A stretch of DNA of 64,000 bases from contig NZ_CP120678.1 of assembly GCF_030273445.1 (NCBI RefSeq), forward strand, positions 476,401 to 540,400. The letters run 5' to 3'. Position 1 is the first letter of the stretch. Each line of letters opens with the position of its first letter. The notes under the pieces are model-generated. The model worked only from the letters and a program-made list of their open reading frames with translations, did not search any database and was not told where the DNA came from. Source of the stretch: Selenobaculum gibii (GTDB lineage: Bacteria > Bacillota > Negativicutes > ICN-92133). Of the stretch, positions 51,946 to 60,886 are shown piece by piece. The position numbers and the translations under genes are program-made.

Positions 51946-52121
51946 TGTTTATATTCTAGCCATCTGTTGAAATTCCTCTGACAGTATTATTTGCTAAAAC
52001 TTTACCTTAAAACCAGATAAATATTGAAAAATGCTGATTGAACCGCTATAATAACAAGAAGTGTTAGAAACGTTAAATATAAAGTTATAATTATGTTTTA
52101 TTTATTATTATTTAGGTTGAA

Positions 52122-52823
52122 GTGGGGGCGGCTATTATTTTTAAAGGTTTGCTGGATAAAGAGGTATGGAAAGCTGCATTACCGATTTGTTTTGGGTATT
52201 TATTTTTAGGTTCGGCTTGTGGCGTTTTTGCCCAAAAGGTAGGACTTACAGTGTGGCAGAGTGGAATTATGTCAATTCTCGTTTTTGCTGGCAGTGGACA
52301 ATTTATTGCCATTGCAATGATGGGGGGCGGCGCTTCTATCTTATCGATTGTTTTGACTACATTTATTGTTAATTTACGGCATGTATTATATAGTTCAACT
52401 TTAGCTACTTATTTGATGCGCCAATCTTCACGATATTTAGGTGTATTTGCACAAGGGATTACAGATGAAACTTTTGCTGTAAATTTAAGTAATTTTTCGC
52501 AACCAAGGTGGACACCGGATCGAGCATTGGCACTAAACATCATCTCGCATAGTGCTTGGATTTTCAGCAATATGCTTGGAAATGTATTAGGAAATATTAT
52601 CTTAGTCGATATCGCCGTTGTAAACTATACATTAACAGCGATGTTTATTGGCTTATGGACGTATCATTTTAGCAATAAATTACTGATTATGATTGGGTTA
52701 TTTGGCGGTGTTTTAGCTTTGGGATTATCAAGTGTTTTACCGCATAAATTACATATTGTTGTTGCAACGTTAATTGCAGCAACAGCAGGGTGTGTTATCG
52801 AAGGTGGGGCGAATAAGAAATGA
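52122..52823 (+). CDS. azlC: AzlC-family branched-chain amino acid exporter, large subunit
   Basis: A 233-residue membrane protein with the AzlC motif LPICFGYLFLGSACGVFAQKVGL, followed by FAGSGQFIAIAMM and LRHVLYSSTLA. With AzlD it exports branched-chain amino acids. The start is GTG 52122, with a weak AGGTTGA upstream. It overlaps azlD by four bases. Confidence 0.93.
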   Translation: MGAAIIFKGLLDKEVWKAALPICFGYLFLGSACGVFAQKVGLTVWQSGIMSILVFAGSGQFIAIAMMGGGASILSIVLTTFIVNLRHVLYSSTLATYLMRQSSRYLGVFAQGITDETFAVNLSNFSQPRWTPDRALALNIISHSAWIFSNMLGNVLGNIILVDIAVVNYTLTAMFIGLWTYHFSNKLLIMIGLFGGVLALGLSSVLPHKLHIVVATLIAATAGCVIEGGANKK

Positions 52824-53146
52824 TGAGTACAACTGAAATTATGTATTGTATATTAGGCATGTGTATTGTTTCTTATATTCCACGTGCATTACCTCCTTTT
52901 ATTTTAGCAAGAGTGAGCCTATCGCCAGTCGTTGAACGATGGTTACGTTATGTGCCAACATCAATTTTTGGTGCACTCGTCTTTTCAGAAATTTTTATTA
53001 ATGGCGATCATTTAAATCTAAGTCTAAATAATATAAATTTACTTGCTTCGCTGATTGTACTTGTCGTTTCGCTAAAGACAAAATCCTTAGCGAAGAGTAT
53101 TGTAACAGGGATACTTGTTTATTGGATATTAACGAATTTTATATAA
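52820..53146 (+). CDS. azlD: AzlD-family small subunit of the amino acid exporter
   Basis: A 108-residue membrane protein with about four helices. SYIPRALPPFIL near the N-terminus and RYVPTSIFGALVF are AzlD features. It pairs with AzlC through a four-base gene overlap. A terminator follows. Confidence 0.92.
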   Translation: MMSTTEIMYCILGMCIVSYIPRALPPFILARVSLSPVVERWLRYVPTSIFGALVFSEIFINGDHLNLSLNNINLLASLIVLVVSLKTKSLAKSIVTGILVYWILTNFI

Positions 53147-53171
53147 TGCTAACGATGGAGAATAGAGAAAA

Positions 53172-53205
53172 TCGACAATCCTTAAAGGATTGTCGACTTT
53201 TATTA
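53172..53205. terminator. Intrinsic terminator after azlCD
   Basis: TCGACAATCCTT and AAGGATTGTCGA form a perfect 12-bp stem with a one-base loop, followed by CTTTTATT. It can also serve the convergent minus-strand gene. Confidence 0.88.
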
Positions 53206-53215
53206 TGGATTAAAA

Positions 53216-53629
53216 TTAACTATTAAATGGTGGTGGGTTATAAATAGAAATAATATCGCCTATCTCCCCTATCGCAGTTGCAATAAGAAATAAATCGTCA
53301 ATATTGATTTCTTTTTGCTTACATTTACAAATTAAAATATTTTGTAAAATTTGTAGAGCAAAAAGCAATACACCATTTGCTCTTGCGGCGGCTCGATTGC
53401 TAGATTTAAATGCTTGGCACCTTGTTTCTTCAAGCAATTTTTGTAGATTGAGATGATGACAAGGACAACGGATAACTCTAGGATCGTTAATTGTTTGATT
53501 TGATGTTTTTGTTGTAGTTGTATTGTCTACACAAGTCGTTGTGACGGTTTTATCATCAACGGTATCTGTAACTACAGTTGTTTTGTTATCTTGGCAGGTT
53601 TCAGTACGAGTAATTGATGTTGTTTCCAT
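53216..53629 (-). CDS. Thr/Cys-rich small protein, paralogue 1, unknown function
   Basis: A 137-residue protein without signal peptide. Residues 1-48 are Thr-rich low complexity. A CPCHHLNLQKLLEE segment follows, then a mostly helical domain with a Cys-Lys-Cys near 102, and a NPPPFNS C-terminus. It is paralogous to the adjacent gene at 53646-54056: the same Thr-rich head, (C)PC(H/G)HL(N/D)L(Q/D)KL, AF(R/K)SSN, NxDDxxLI and NPxPFNS tail. No named family is recognised. It follows its paralogue by 16 bases with GGAGGAATAAATT as ribosome site, so the two are co-transcribed. Confidence 0.78.
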   Translation of the reverse strand: METTSITRTETCQDNKTTVVTDTVDDKTVTTTCVDNTTTTKTSNQTINDPRVIRCPCHHLNLQKLLEETRCQAFKSSNRAAARANGVLLFALQILQNILICKCKQKEINIDDLFLIATAIGEIGDIISIYNPPPFNS

Positions 53630-53645
53630 AATTTATTCCTCCTTC

Positions 53646-54056
53646 TTAACTATTGAATGGTTGCGGATTATTAATATTGATTCCATCGCCTAAAACTGCT
53701 AAGGCAGAAGTAATTAATACAACATCATCTAAATTGAAATTCTTAGAACGGCAAAGCTCTTTGAGGACTTCTTGTAGAATAATCATTGTAAATACCATAA
53801 TTGAATTGCTGGTTGCAATTACGATATTAGAAGATCTGAAAGCACATTGACATGCATCTTCAGCAAGCTTATCTAAATCTAAATGCCCACAAGGACAACA
53901 GCAATCATTTTCATCTGGTCTGGTAACGGTAATAGTTTCATTTACATCATTTGATTGGTTCGTCGTTATTTGCGTTGTTTTTGTATCTTCGGTAGCTGTT
54001 TCTACACTTTGTGTATTACAGGAGTTTTCTGTATTGGTTACTGTTGTATCAGCCAT
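53646..54056 (-). CDS. Thr/Cys-rich small protein, paralogue 2, unknown function
   Basis: A 136-residue protein, first gene of the pair. The N-terminal half is Thr/Asn-rich; the centre has CCCPCGHLDLDKLAEDACQC with six cysteines, suggesting metal binding or disulfides. A helical domain (about 75-125) with NLDDVVLITSALAVLGDGI precedes the NPQPFNS tail. AGGAGGTATATACT gives a good ribosome site. It has no signal or membrane segment long enough for an anchor, apart from a moderately hydrophobic helix near 85-100. Function unknown; a surface, coat or storage role is only a guess. Confidence 0.78.
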   Translation of the reverse strand: MADTTVTNTENSCNTQSVETATEDTKTTQITTNQSNDVNETITVTRPDENDCCCPCGHLDLDKLAEDACQCAFRSSNIVIATSNSIMVFTMIILQEVLKELCRSKNFNLDDVVLITSALAVLGDGININNPQPFNS

Positions 54057-54135
54057 AGTATATACCTCCTAGAAGAATTCATGCTAAATAATATGAGAAG
54101 ATACGCTACTCCATGCATAAAAATGGGAATGAATT

Positions 54136-54168
54136 AAAAACATCTACAGATTTTCTGTAGATGTTTTT
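54136..54168. terminator. Bidirectional intrinsic terminator
   Basis: AAAAACATCTACAGA and TCTGTAGATGTTTTT form a perfect stem. On the minus strand it ends the VWA/AAA operon before the paralogue pair. Confidence 0.9.
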
Positions 54169-54172
54169 AGGA

Positions 54173-55765
54173 TTAATTTAATTTAAATACATGCCCTTCT
54201 CCAGCTTTGGCTAAGGCATGTAAATAATCTTGCTTTTCATTTAATCCAATACAAGAAAAATGGATATGGTGCTTTTTTATTTCTTTTGCCATAAGTAGGG
54301 CATCTTCGAGGGGATTGTTTAAGTTACCGCTTGTATAGCAAGGAAGTCCATCTGTGATAAGAAATAAAAATGGCTTTCGTAGTCGTTCTGTTTTTAGGTA
54401 CTGTAGGCTGATTTTAAATCCTAATGCGAGCGGGGTTGCTCCACTTGGCTGTAGTTGATTTAAGGTATCAATCAGCTTGTTTTTATCTCTAGTAAAAGGT
54501 AGAGCAATCGTTGCATTTTGATTATGGAAAGTAATAATACTGATTTTGTGTGAGGTGATTTCACGCAACTTAAAGATAAGCTCTTTGGCAGTATCAATGC
54601 GCCATCCACCCATACTAGCGCTTGCATCAAGTAAGAGACAAATTTCTGCATTGGTTTTGCTATTGGTAGAGTAAAAGGCTAAATCATCGACTTGAATAGA
54701 AAAATTTTTTTTATATTGATTAAGTTGTCTTACGGCAGCATTATGAATGGTTGTTGAGATATCGAGTGAAAAATCATTTGCTGTTGATGATTTACTAATC
54801 TGCTTACTCACAATTGATTTAACGTTTTGAATGTTTTTTATTGGGTGATGTTGACCGGGTTTCTTTTTTAAATAATTTCTAATTCGCCAAATTAAATTGT
54901 GCAGTGATTGTGGAAGCGGAAATTTTTTCGATTTTGTTGCTTTGATTAGATTAGATGTATGGGGAATCTGCCTTAGTAAACCAAGTAGAGTTTGTTGTTG
55001 GCTTTTTTGCCCAGTCGTAGAAGCACTGCTTGCTTGCTGGTCTTGACCGGATAAAGTTTCATCGCCCATAGAGGGAGATGAAGATTTTTTCAATTCTTTC
55101 ATGGCAAAGGTTGTATCAGAAGTAGTTTCTCGGCGCAGTGCAGAATCATTTTTGTCAGCATAATCTGATACATTCATATATTGATTATCGTCACTATATC
55201 CATTGCTTATCTGTTCTATCTGGCGTAGTTCTAATTTATGGTTTAAAATAACTTTTTCTAAAGTTTCAACTAGATAGAAAAGTAAAACTAAATGTTCATG
55301 AGAGAGTGAGAAGGCTAAATGAATATGATTTTGATGGGTATAGCATAGAGATTCTTTTGTACCATAAGTTAAGCTTCCAGTAATTCTTCCACCGCCAGTT
55401 CCCGTTTGGATATCAAACAAATCTGGATTCGGCAAATTGGCTTTCTGCAGGCTATATTTCCCGTAAGATTTGATAGTTTCAATTACTTTTTTTGCGGCTT
55501 GGTGATGATTTACTTTGCCGCATTGATGGAAAACGTCAAGGTGAAAAATTTTATTTTCTATGATTTGTCCATAGAAAAACTTACCAGCATCTGCATTGAC
55601 GACAATTTGAATGTTTTGTGGTGAAGAGGCTTTGTAAAGATGAATTTTTTTACTTAATACACTGCTTTCTCCAATCCCGATACCGCTGTTTTTATTTAAT
55701 TGTAGTTGAAGTTCTTCAGATAAATATGTTAAATTTTCATTAGATAAATCGAATATATTCTTCAT
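54173..55765 (-). CDS. VWA-domain protein, ChlD/BchD-like
   Basis: A 530-residue protein whose C-terminal third is a von Willebrand A domain: MIDAS motif DASAS (380-384), then the conserved TDG (in FLITDGLPCY). The N-terminal 180 residues and a Ser/Gln-rich linker (about 190-260) match no family I know. It overlaps the AAA gene upstream by four bases, giving the AAA + VWA pairing of Mg-chelatase ChlI/ChlD and of MoxR-VWA chaperones. No large chelatase subunit (ChlH/CobN) is nearby, so chelation is doubtful. Confidence 0.85.
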   Translation of the reverse strand: MKNIFDLSNENLTYLSEELQLQLNKNSGIGIGESSVLSKKIHLYKASSPQNIQIVVNADAGKFFYGQIIENKIFHLDVFHQCGKVNHHQAAKKVIETIKSYGKYSLQKANLPNPDLFDIQTGTGGGRITGSLTYGTKESLCYTHQNHIHLAFSLSHEHLVLLFYLVETLEKVILNHKLELRQIEQISNGYSDDNQYMNVSDYADKNDSALRRETTSDTTFAMKELKKSSSPSMGDETLSGQDQQASSASTTGQKSQQQTLLGLLRQIPHTSNLIKATKSKKFPLPQSLHNLIWRIRNYLKKKPGQHHPIKNIQNVKSIVSKQISKSSTANDFSLDISTTIHNAAVRQLNQYKKNFSIQVDDLAFYSTNSKTNAEICLLLDASASMGGWRIDTAKELIFKLREITSHKISIITFHNQNATIALPFTRDKNKLIDTLNQLQPSGATPLALGFKISLQYLKTERLRKPFLFLITDGLPCYTSGNLNNPLEDALLMAKEIKKHHIHFSCIGLNEKQDYLHALAKAGEGHVFKLN

Positions 55766-57060
55766 TTTTCCTCAGGTTTTTGCAACCAATCAGCTTCTTT
55801 TAATTCACTAAGAGGCGTGGCAATTTTTGGTGGGGAGATGATATCTTCTTTTGTAGAAGTTTTTAATTGCGGTTGATGATGGGATGGATCTTCATTACGT
55901 TTAGTATTTGCAGTAAGGGCGGACATTGAAGGAAATTTGGGCAAAAGTTTGATGAGTTGTTTCAGAAATTGTTGCAATCTGGAAAGGGAGAATTTTTTTA
56001 TTGTAGGTTTAGGTGTATGTTCTGCGATGACACCAGCGCTTAGGGAAAAAGGTATTTCTTGATGGCTTTTAATTAGGTCAAGGTAGTGAAGAATTTGTTC
56101 TATTGTCTGCATGGATACACGATGGGATAAAGTTGGAAGGATCGCTTTTATGATATCGTCAATTTGTGCTGTGTTTCGTTGGCTAATCGCAGCTTCTAAG
56201 CGTGATGCAGTTTCAATTGCTTGAATAGATCGAATGCTTTCTAAATTGAATTGGACGTAAATGGTTGCAAGAATTTGTTGAAGGTCATCACGAAAAGAGA
56301 TATTATCCAGTTTAGGAATAGAAAAGGTTTGAAAAAGTTCTGTGTCTGGAGAGGTTTGATTTAGAATTCTCTGTACAGAAGTCACATCAGATGGTTGTTT
56401 TACTGGAATTGTTAAGTCGAAGCGATCTGATAGCTGCCGCCGAACATCGGCGAGTCTTCCGGGTTCTTCGTCTGGATTGGAAGCTGCCCATATACTAACC
56501 TCTACAGGCATTTCGACGATTGGTAGTCCAGCTTCTTCGATTTGGATTCTGCCCGGTTTTGTACCCATTACGTCTAGAAGAATATCAGCTAGTTCAGGGG
56601 AGGTATCAGCAAGACGATTAATTTCATCGACAAAAATAATTCCACGATGTGCTTGTGGTATTGTTCCAGGCAAAAGTGCAGCTGTACTATTTTCACTATT
56701 TACTAATTTACTTAAATCAATGCTGCCAACTACGGAGGCAATTTTAGCTGAATGGGAGATTTCTAAAAAAGGTCGTGGAACAAATTCAGTTCCGATTGTA
56801 GCAATTTCCTCTTGCGTCAAATTTTTGTGTTGTGGGCAATGAGGATTTTTAGGGTCGCAATTGTAAATGCAGCCTTTGATGCGTTCGATTGGTGGCAACA
56901 AAGCGTGAGCTGCACGAAGAGCCGTTGTTTTTCCCGTACCGCGCAATCCTTCGGCGTGCAGGTGAAAGGGTAGATGATTACAAGCGGCGATGACTGACAT
57001 TTCTATCGCATGAAACAGCGGCTCAATGCCGTTGTGACGAATCAGCTGATGATACTGCAT
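55762..57060 (-). CDS. AAA+ ATPase, magnesium-chelatase ChlI-like
   Basis: A 432-residue AAA+ protein. Walker A is GLRGTGKT (38-45), Walker B IIFVDEIN (D145), and WAASNPDEEPGRLADVRRQLSDRFDL carries sensor and arginine-finger residues in the ChlI/BchI style. A cysteine cluster lies between (C64, C68, C75: CIYNCDPKNPHC), seen in ChlI-like proteins. The C-terminal 100 residues are a variable tail. It is co-expressed with the VWA protein and probably remodels a partner or helps insert a metal. GGAGG precedes the ATG. Confidence 0.88.
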   Translation of the reverse strand: MQYHQLIRHNGIEPLFHAIEMSVIAACNHLPFHLHAEGLRGTGKTTALRAAHALLPPIERIKGCIYNCDPKNPHCPQHKNLTQEEIATIGTEFVPRPFLEISHSAKIASVVGSIDLSKLVNSENSTAALLPGTIPQAHRGIIFVDEINRLADTSPELADILLDVMGTKPGRIQIEEAGLPIVEMPVEVSIWAASNPDEEPGRLADVRRQLSDRFDLTIPVKQPSDVTSVQRILNQTSPDTELFQTFSIPKLDNISFRDDLQQILATIYVQFNLESIRSIQAIETASRLEAAISQRNTAQIDDIIKAILPTLSHRVSMQTIEQILHYLDLIKSHQEIPFSLSAGVIAEHTPKPTIKKFSLSRLQQFLKQLIKLLPKFPSMSALTANTKRNEDPSHHQPQLKTSTKEDIISPPKIATPLSELKEADWLQKPEEK

Positions 57061-57264
57061 AAAAATCCTCCTCCAATAAATTACGAGTTCGAAATATTAA
57101 AGAAAATACAGGAATGGTGTTATTTGTAATGTAAGCATAAATTTATGGTTTTCTCACCTGTAGGGTTCACTTTTTTAAAAAAACTTATTCTTGTTTTATT
57201 TGCATTGTCTTTATTTATTTTCGTGTATAATAAAGATAAGATATTTTGATTTAAGGAGAAGTTC

Positions 57265-59451
57265 ATGAGTAAAATTCTTGTTTTAGCAGAAAAACCGTCA
57301 GTGGGCCGAGATTTGGCACGTGTTTTAGGGTGTAATAAAAATGGCAACGGCTTTATTGAGGGAAATCGATATATTGTAACTTGGGCATTAGGACATCTTG
57401 TAACTCATGCCGATCCAGAAAAGTATGGTGCGAGTGCGAAAGCTTGGAAAATAGAAGAACTGCCAATTATGCCAGAAGCGTTAGACCTTGTGGTAATTAA
57501 GCAGACGGCAAAACAGTTTCAAAATGTAAAAACGCAATTGCATCGCAAAGATGTAAGTGAAATTGTAATTGCAACTGATGCCGGACGTGAAGGCGAATTG
57601 GTCGCAAGGTGGATTATTATTAAATCTGGTGTACATAAACCAATCAAGCGCCTTTGGATTTCCTCAGTTACGGATAAAGCGATTAAAGACGGGGTTGCGC
57701 ATTTAAAAGATGGCAGACTTTATGAAAATTTGTATCAATCTGCTGTTGCAAGGGCGGAAGCAGATTGGTATGTAGGAATTAATGCAACTCGCGCTTTGAC
57801 ATGTAAACATAATGCGCAACTTTCTTGTGGGCGAGTACAGACACCAACTTTAGCAATTATTGCAAAAAGGGAAGAACAAATTCAGAATTTTAAACCGCGT
57901 GAGTATTATGGAATTAAAGTTTGGGCAAATCAAGTGGAATGGACTTGGCAAGAGAAAAAAAGCAAAGCTACAAAAGTTTTCATGAAAGAGCAGGCAGAAA
58001 GTATTATAAAGGAAATCAAAGGACAAAAAGCACAGGTGGTTGAGGTCAACTCAGTGCAAAAGAAAATGTTTGCACCAGAGCTATATAATTTAACAGAATT
58101 ACAGCGAGATGCAAATAAGATTTTTGGTTTTTCGGCAAAAGAAACGCTTTCTATTATGCAAAAACTTTATGAGTCGCATAAAGTACTGACTTATCCAAGA
58201 ACGGATTCGCGTTATTTATCTGCAGATATTGTGCCAACGATTAAGGATCGCTTAAAAGCGTGCGGAGTGGCAAATTATACGAAGTTTGCATTTCAAGCAA
58301 GTAAACAGATCGTTGTTAGTAAACATTTTGTTGATGATAAAAAAGTTTCTGATCATCATGCGATCATTCCAACTGAACAATTTGTTAATTTAGGTGCAAT
58401 GACGGATAAAGAACGTAAAATTTATGATTTAGTGGTGAAACGCTTTATTGCAGTACTTTATCCACCATATGTATATGAGCAGAAAACGCTGCTTGCAAAA
58501 ATTGGTGAGGAGAGCTTCATTGCACGTGGTAAGACGGTACAAAGTTTAGGTTGGAAAGAAATTTATCAAAGATCTTTGGATGAAGAGAGTGACGGCGAGG
58601 TTAGAGAGCAAAAGTTGCCACAGATTAAAGAAGGCGATGGATTATCGGTAGGAAAAATTGAGTTAACGCAAGGAAAAACGAAACCGCCAGCACCGTTTAC
58701 GGAGGCTTCACTTTTAGCAGCGATGGAAAATCCTATACAGTATATGGAAGAATCAAATCAAGCGTTAAAGCAAACCTTGAATGAAGCTGGTGGCTTGGGA
58801 ACCGTGGCAACGCGAGCTGATATCATTGAAAAATTATTTGCGTCATTTTTATTAGAAAAACGCGGCAAGGATATTTTTATTACAGAAAAGGGTAGACAAT
58901 TACTTAATCTTGTTCCAAGTGAATTAAAATCGCCAGTTTTGACTGCAAAATGGGAACAAAAATTAAGTAGTATTGCAAATGGTGCATTAGGCAAAGCTAC
59001 CTTTATACAGGATATAAAAAGCTATGCTGCTCATGTTGTAAAAGCGATAAAAAATAGTGAAGATCGTTTTCGGCATGATAATTTAACAAGGACAAAATGC
59101 CCTGAGTGCGGAAAGTTTATGTTGGAAGTCAACGGGAAAAAAGGCAGAATGCTTGTCTGCCAAGATCGTGATTGCGGTTATCGTAAAGGTTTGGCTAAAG
59201 TAACAAATGCACGTTGTCCAAATTGTCATAAGAAGCTCGAATTGCGTGGGGAAGGTGCAGGACAAATTTTTGCGTGTGTTTGTGGATACCGGGAAAAGTT
59301 ATCGACATTTAAAGAGCGTAAAAGCAAAGAATCAAGCACGAAAGTATCAAAGCGTGATGTGGCAAGGTTTATGAAAGACCAAGCGAAAAGTTCAGAAACA
59401 CCAGTAAATAATGCTTTAGCGGAAGCATTAGCAAAATTAAAATTAAATTGA
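57265..59451 (+). CDS. topB: DNA topoisomerase III (type IA)
   Basis: A 728-residue type IA topoisomerase. The Toprim start is LVLAEKPSVGRDLARVLG with ATDAGREGELVAR (acidic metal site). The active tyrosine is Y310 in LTYPRTDSRYLS. Other blocks: QLSCGRVQTPTLA, HHAIIPT, GLGTVATRADIIEKL. The C-terminus carries CPECGKFM...CQDRDCGY and CPNCHKKL...CVCGY zinc ribbons. It decatenates and relaxes negatively supercoiled DNA. AGGAG precedes ATG 57265. Confidence 0.96.
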   Translation: MSKILVLAEKPSVGRDLARVLGCNKNGNGFIEGNRYIVTWALGHLVTHADPEKYGASAKAWKIEELPIMPEALDLVVIKQTAKQFQNVKTQLHRKDVSEIVIATDAGREGELVARWIIIKSGVHKPIKRLWISSVTDKAIKDGVAHLKDGRLYENLYQSAVARAEADWYVGINATRALTCKHNAQLSCGRVQTPTLAIIAKREEQIQNFKPREYYGIKVWANQVEWTWQEKKSKATKVFMKEQAESIIKEIKGQKAQVVEVNSVQKKMFAPELYNLTELQRDANKIFGFSAKETLSIMQKLYESHKVLTYPRTDSRYLSADIVPTIKDRLKACGVANYTKFAFQASKQIVVSKHFVDDKKVSDHHAIIPTEQFVNLGAMTDKERKIYDLVVKRFIAVLYPPYVYEQKTLLAKIGEESFIARGKTVQSLGWKEIYQRSLDEESDGEVREQKLPQIKEGDGLSVGKIELTQGKTKPPAPFTEASLLAAMENPIQYMEESNQALKQTLNEAGGLGTVATRADIIEKLFASFLLEKRGKDIFITEKGRQLLNLVPSELKSPVLTAKWEQKLSSIANGALGKATFIQDIKSYAAHVVKAIKNSEDRFRHDNLTRTKCPECGKFMLEVNGKKGRMLVCQDRDCGYRKGLAKVTNARCPNCHKKLELRGEGAGQIFACVCGYREKLSTFKERKSKESSTKVSKRDVARFMKDQAKSSETPVNNALAEALAKLKLN

Positions 59452-59461
59452 GGATTGTGTT

Positions 59462-59929
59462 ATGTTGAAAAAAATATTGAGTATAACTATATTATGTATG
59501 ATTTTGACGATTCATGGTTTTGCGGCGGAAAAGATAGATTTTTCTTATCGTGGTATAGAACTTGGGGAAAGTTATGAAGAAATGGTAAATAAAATCGGAC
59601 AGCCTCGTATGGATATTAGTCATTTAACGGATACAGCAGTAGTGACATACTATATTTATGGTGAAAATAACGATACACGTATTGGGATTGATGAAGCGAC
59701 AAAAAAAGTTGTGGATATCAGAATCAGTGACAAAACGTATGAAAGTAAGAAAGGTGTCAAAATCGGCGCTACCTTGTACAAGTTGAATAAAGCTTATGGG
59801 AAAGGTGAAAAGGAACGTATCGGGGGGAAGATTTATTATATTTATCAACAAAATGAAAAAGACCGGTTAATGCTTGATATCTCACAAGGATATTTAAACG
59901 AGATTAGAATAACAACACTTGAACAGTAG
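59462..59929 (+). CDS. Small secreted protein, unknown function, SmpA/BamE-like layout
   Basis: A 155-residue protein with a signal peptide (about 1-21, GFAA-E). The mature part has two similar halves: GIELGESYEEMVNKIGQP and GVKIGATLYKLNKAYGK, each followed by beta strands, the 'G.(s/t)...(v/l)...(l/y)G.p' pattern also seen in SmpA/BamE folds. No firm family. It follows topB by ten bases and precedes yitT, so it may be co-transcribed. Confidence 0.7.
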   Translation: MLKKILSITILCMILTIHGFAAEKIDFSYRGIELGESYEEMVNKIGQPRMDISHLTDTAVVTYYIYGENNDTRIGIDEATKKVVDIRISDKTYESKKGVKIGATLYKLNKAYGKGEKERIGGKIYYIYQQNEKDRLMLDISQGYLNEIRITTLEQ

Positions 59930-59950
59930 TATAGAGCGGAGGTGTTTTGT

Positions 59951-60838
59951 TTGCAGAGTAAAGTTACGCGTTATCTAATCCTCACTTTTGCCTGTTTGAT
60001 AAGTGCGAGTGCAATTAATTTGTTTTTAGTTCCCCATCAACTACTGAGTGGTGGAATTGGTGGGATTGCGATCATTTTGTATTACTTATTTGGGCTTCCT
60101 ATAGGGACAATGACGTTGATCATGAATATTCCATTACTATTTGCTGCATATCGATTATTAGGTAAACCTTATACGATGGATGTTATCTTTGGGACGGTTG
60201 TGTTTTCAGTGGCAATTGATGCAATGATGTTCTTGCAAAACTTTCCGATTGTAGATGATTCGTTATTAGCTGCAATTTATGGTGGTGTTTTTACTGGCAT
60301 AGGTTATGGAATTGTCTTTCGCTTTAACGGTAGTACGGGTGGCTTTGACATCGTCGCAGCAATTGTGAAAAAGTATTATGCACTCAACATGGGGGCGGTG
60401 AATTTTTCATTAAATTGTATCATTATGCTCGTTGCCGCAGGTTTTTTTGGACCGAAATTAGCAATGCTCACCTTAATTTCTATGTTTGTGGCAGCGAAGC
60501 TTACAGACAAGGTTGTAGCAGGGTTTAATAATAAGAAAACAGTCATGATTATATCTAGCAAAAGTGAGAAAATTGCTGATGAAATTATAAAAGAAGTTGG
60601 GCGTGGTGTAACTTTTCTAAAAGGAGAAGGGGCTTTTACACATCAACATAAGGATATCATTTTTGTTGTCGTAAATTTAACGCAGATTGGTAAAATTAAG
60701 TTGCTTGTAGATTTATTGGATCCAATGGCATTTATGATTGTACAAGATGCAAATGAAGTTATGGGGCGTGGTTTTACGCTGCCGGGCACGCAGATAGAAG
60801 AAATGATAAAATTAAAAAATAGTGCTGTTAGGAAATGA
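59951..60838 (+). CDS. YitT-family membrane protein (DUF161/DUF2179)
   Basis: A 295-residue protein: five to six N-terminal helices with LVPHQLLSGGIGGIAIILYYLFGLPIG and FRFNGSTGGFDIVA (YitT membrane domain), then a cytoplasmic DUF2179 domain (about 210-290) ending in GRGFTLPG. Members are conserved Firmicute membrane proteins with no settled function. Start TTG 59951 lies six bases after GGAGGTG (59938-59944). A terminator follows. Confidence 0.9.
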   Translation: MQSKVTRYLILTFACLISASAINLFLVPHQLLSGGIGGIAIILYYLFGLPIGTMTLIMNIPLLFAAYRLLGKPYTMDVIFGTVVFSVAIDAMMFLQNFPIVDDSLLAAIYGGVFTGIGYGIVFRFNGSTGGFDIVAAIVKKYYALNMGAVNFSLNCIIMLVAAGFFGPKLAMLTLISMFVAAKLTDKVVAGFNNKKTVMIISSKSEKIADEIIKEVGRGVTFLKGEGAFTHQHKDIIFVVVNLTQIGKIKLLVDLLDPMAFMIVQDANEVMGRGFTLPGTQIEEMIKLKNSAVRK

Positions 60839-60886
60839 AAGAAGGCTTGGAATACTAAAAGGAGTATTCTAAGCCTTCTTTTTTTA
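60838..60886. terminator. Bidirectional intrinsic terminator
   Basis: AAAGAAGGCTTGGAATACT and AGTATTCTAAGCCTTCTTT form a 19-bp stem with one mismatch, followed by T residues, between convergent genes. Confidence 0.92.

Noticed and set aside
57120-57347. Minus-strand frame of 75 codons over the topB start
   Set aside because: No ribosome site and antisense to the strongly conserved TopB N-terminus.
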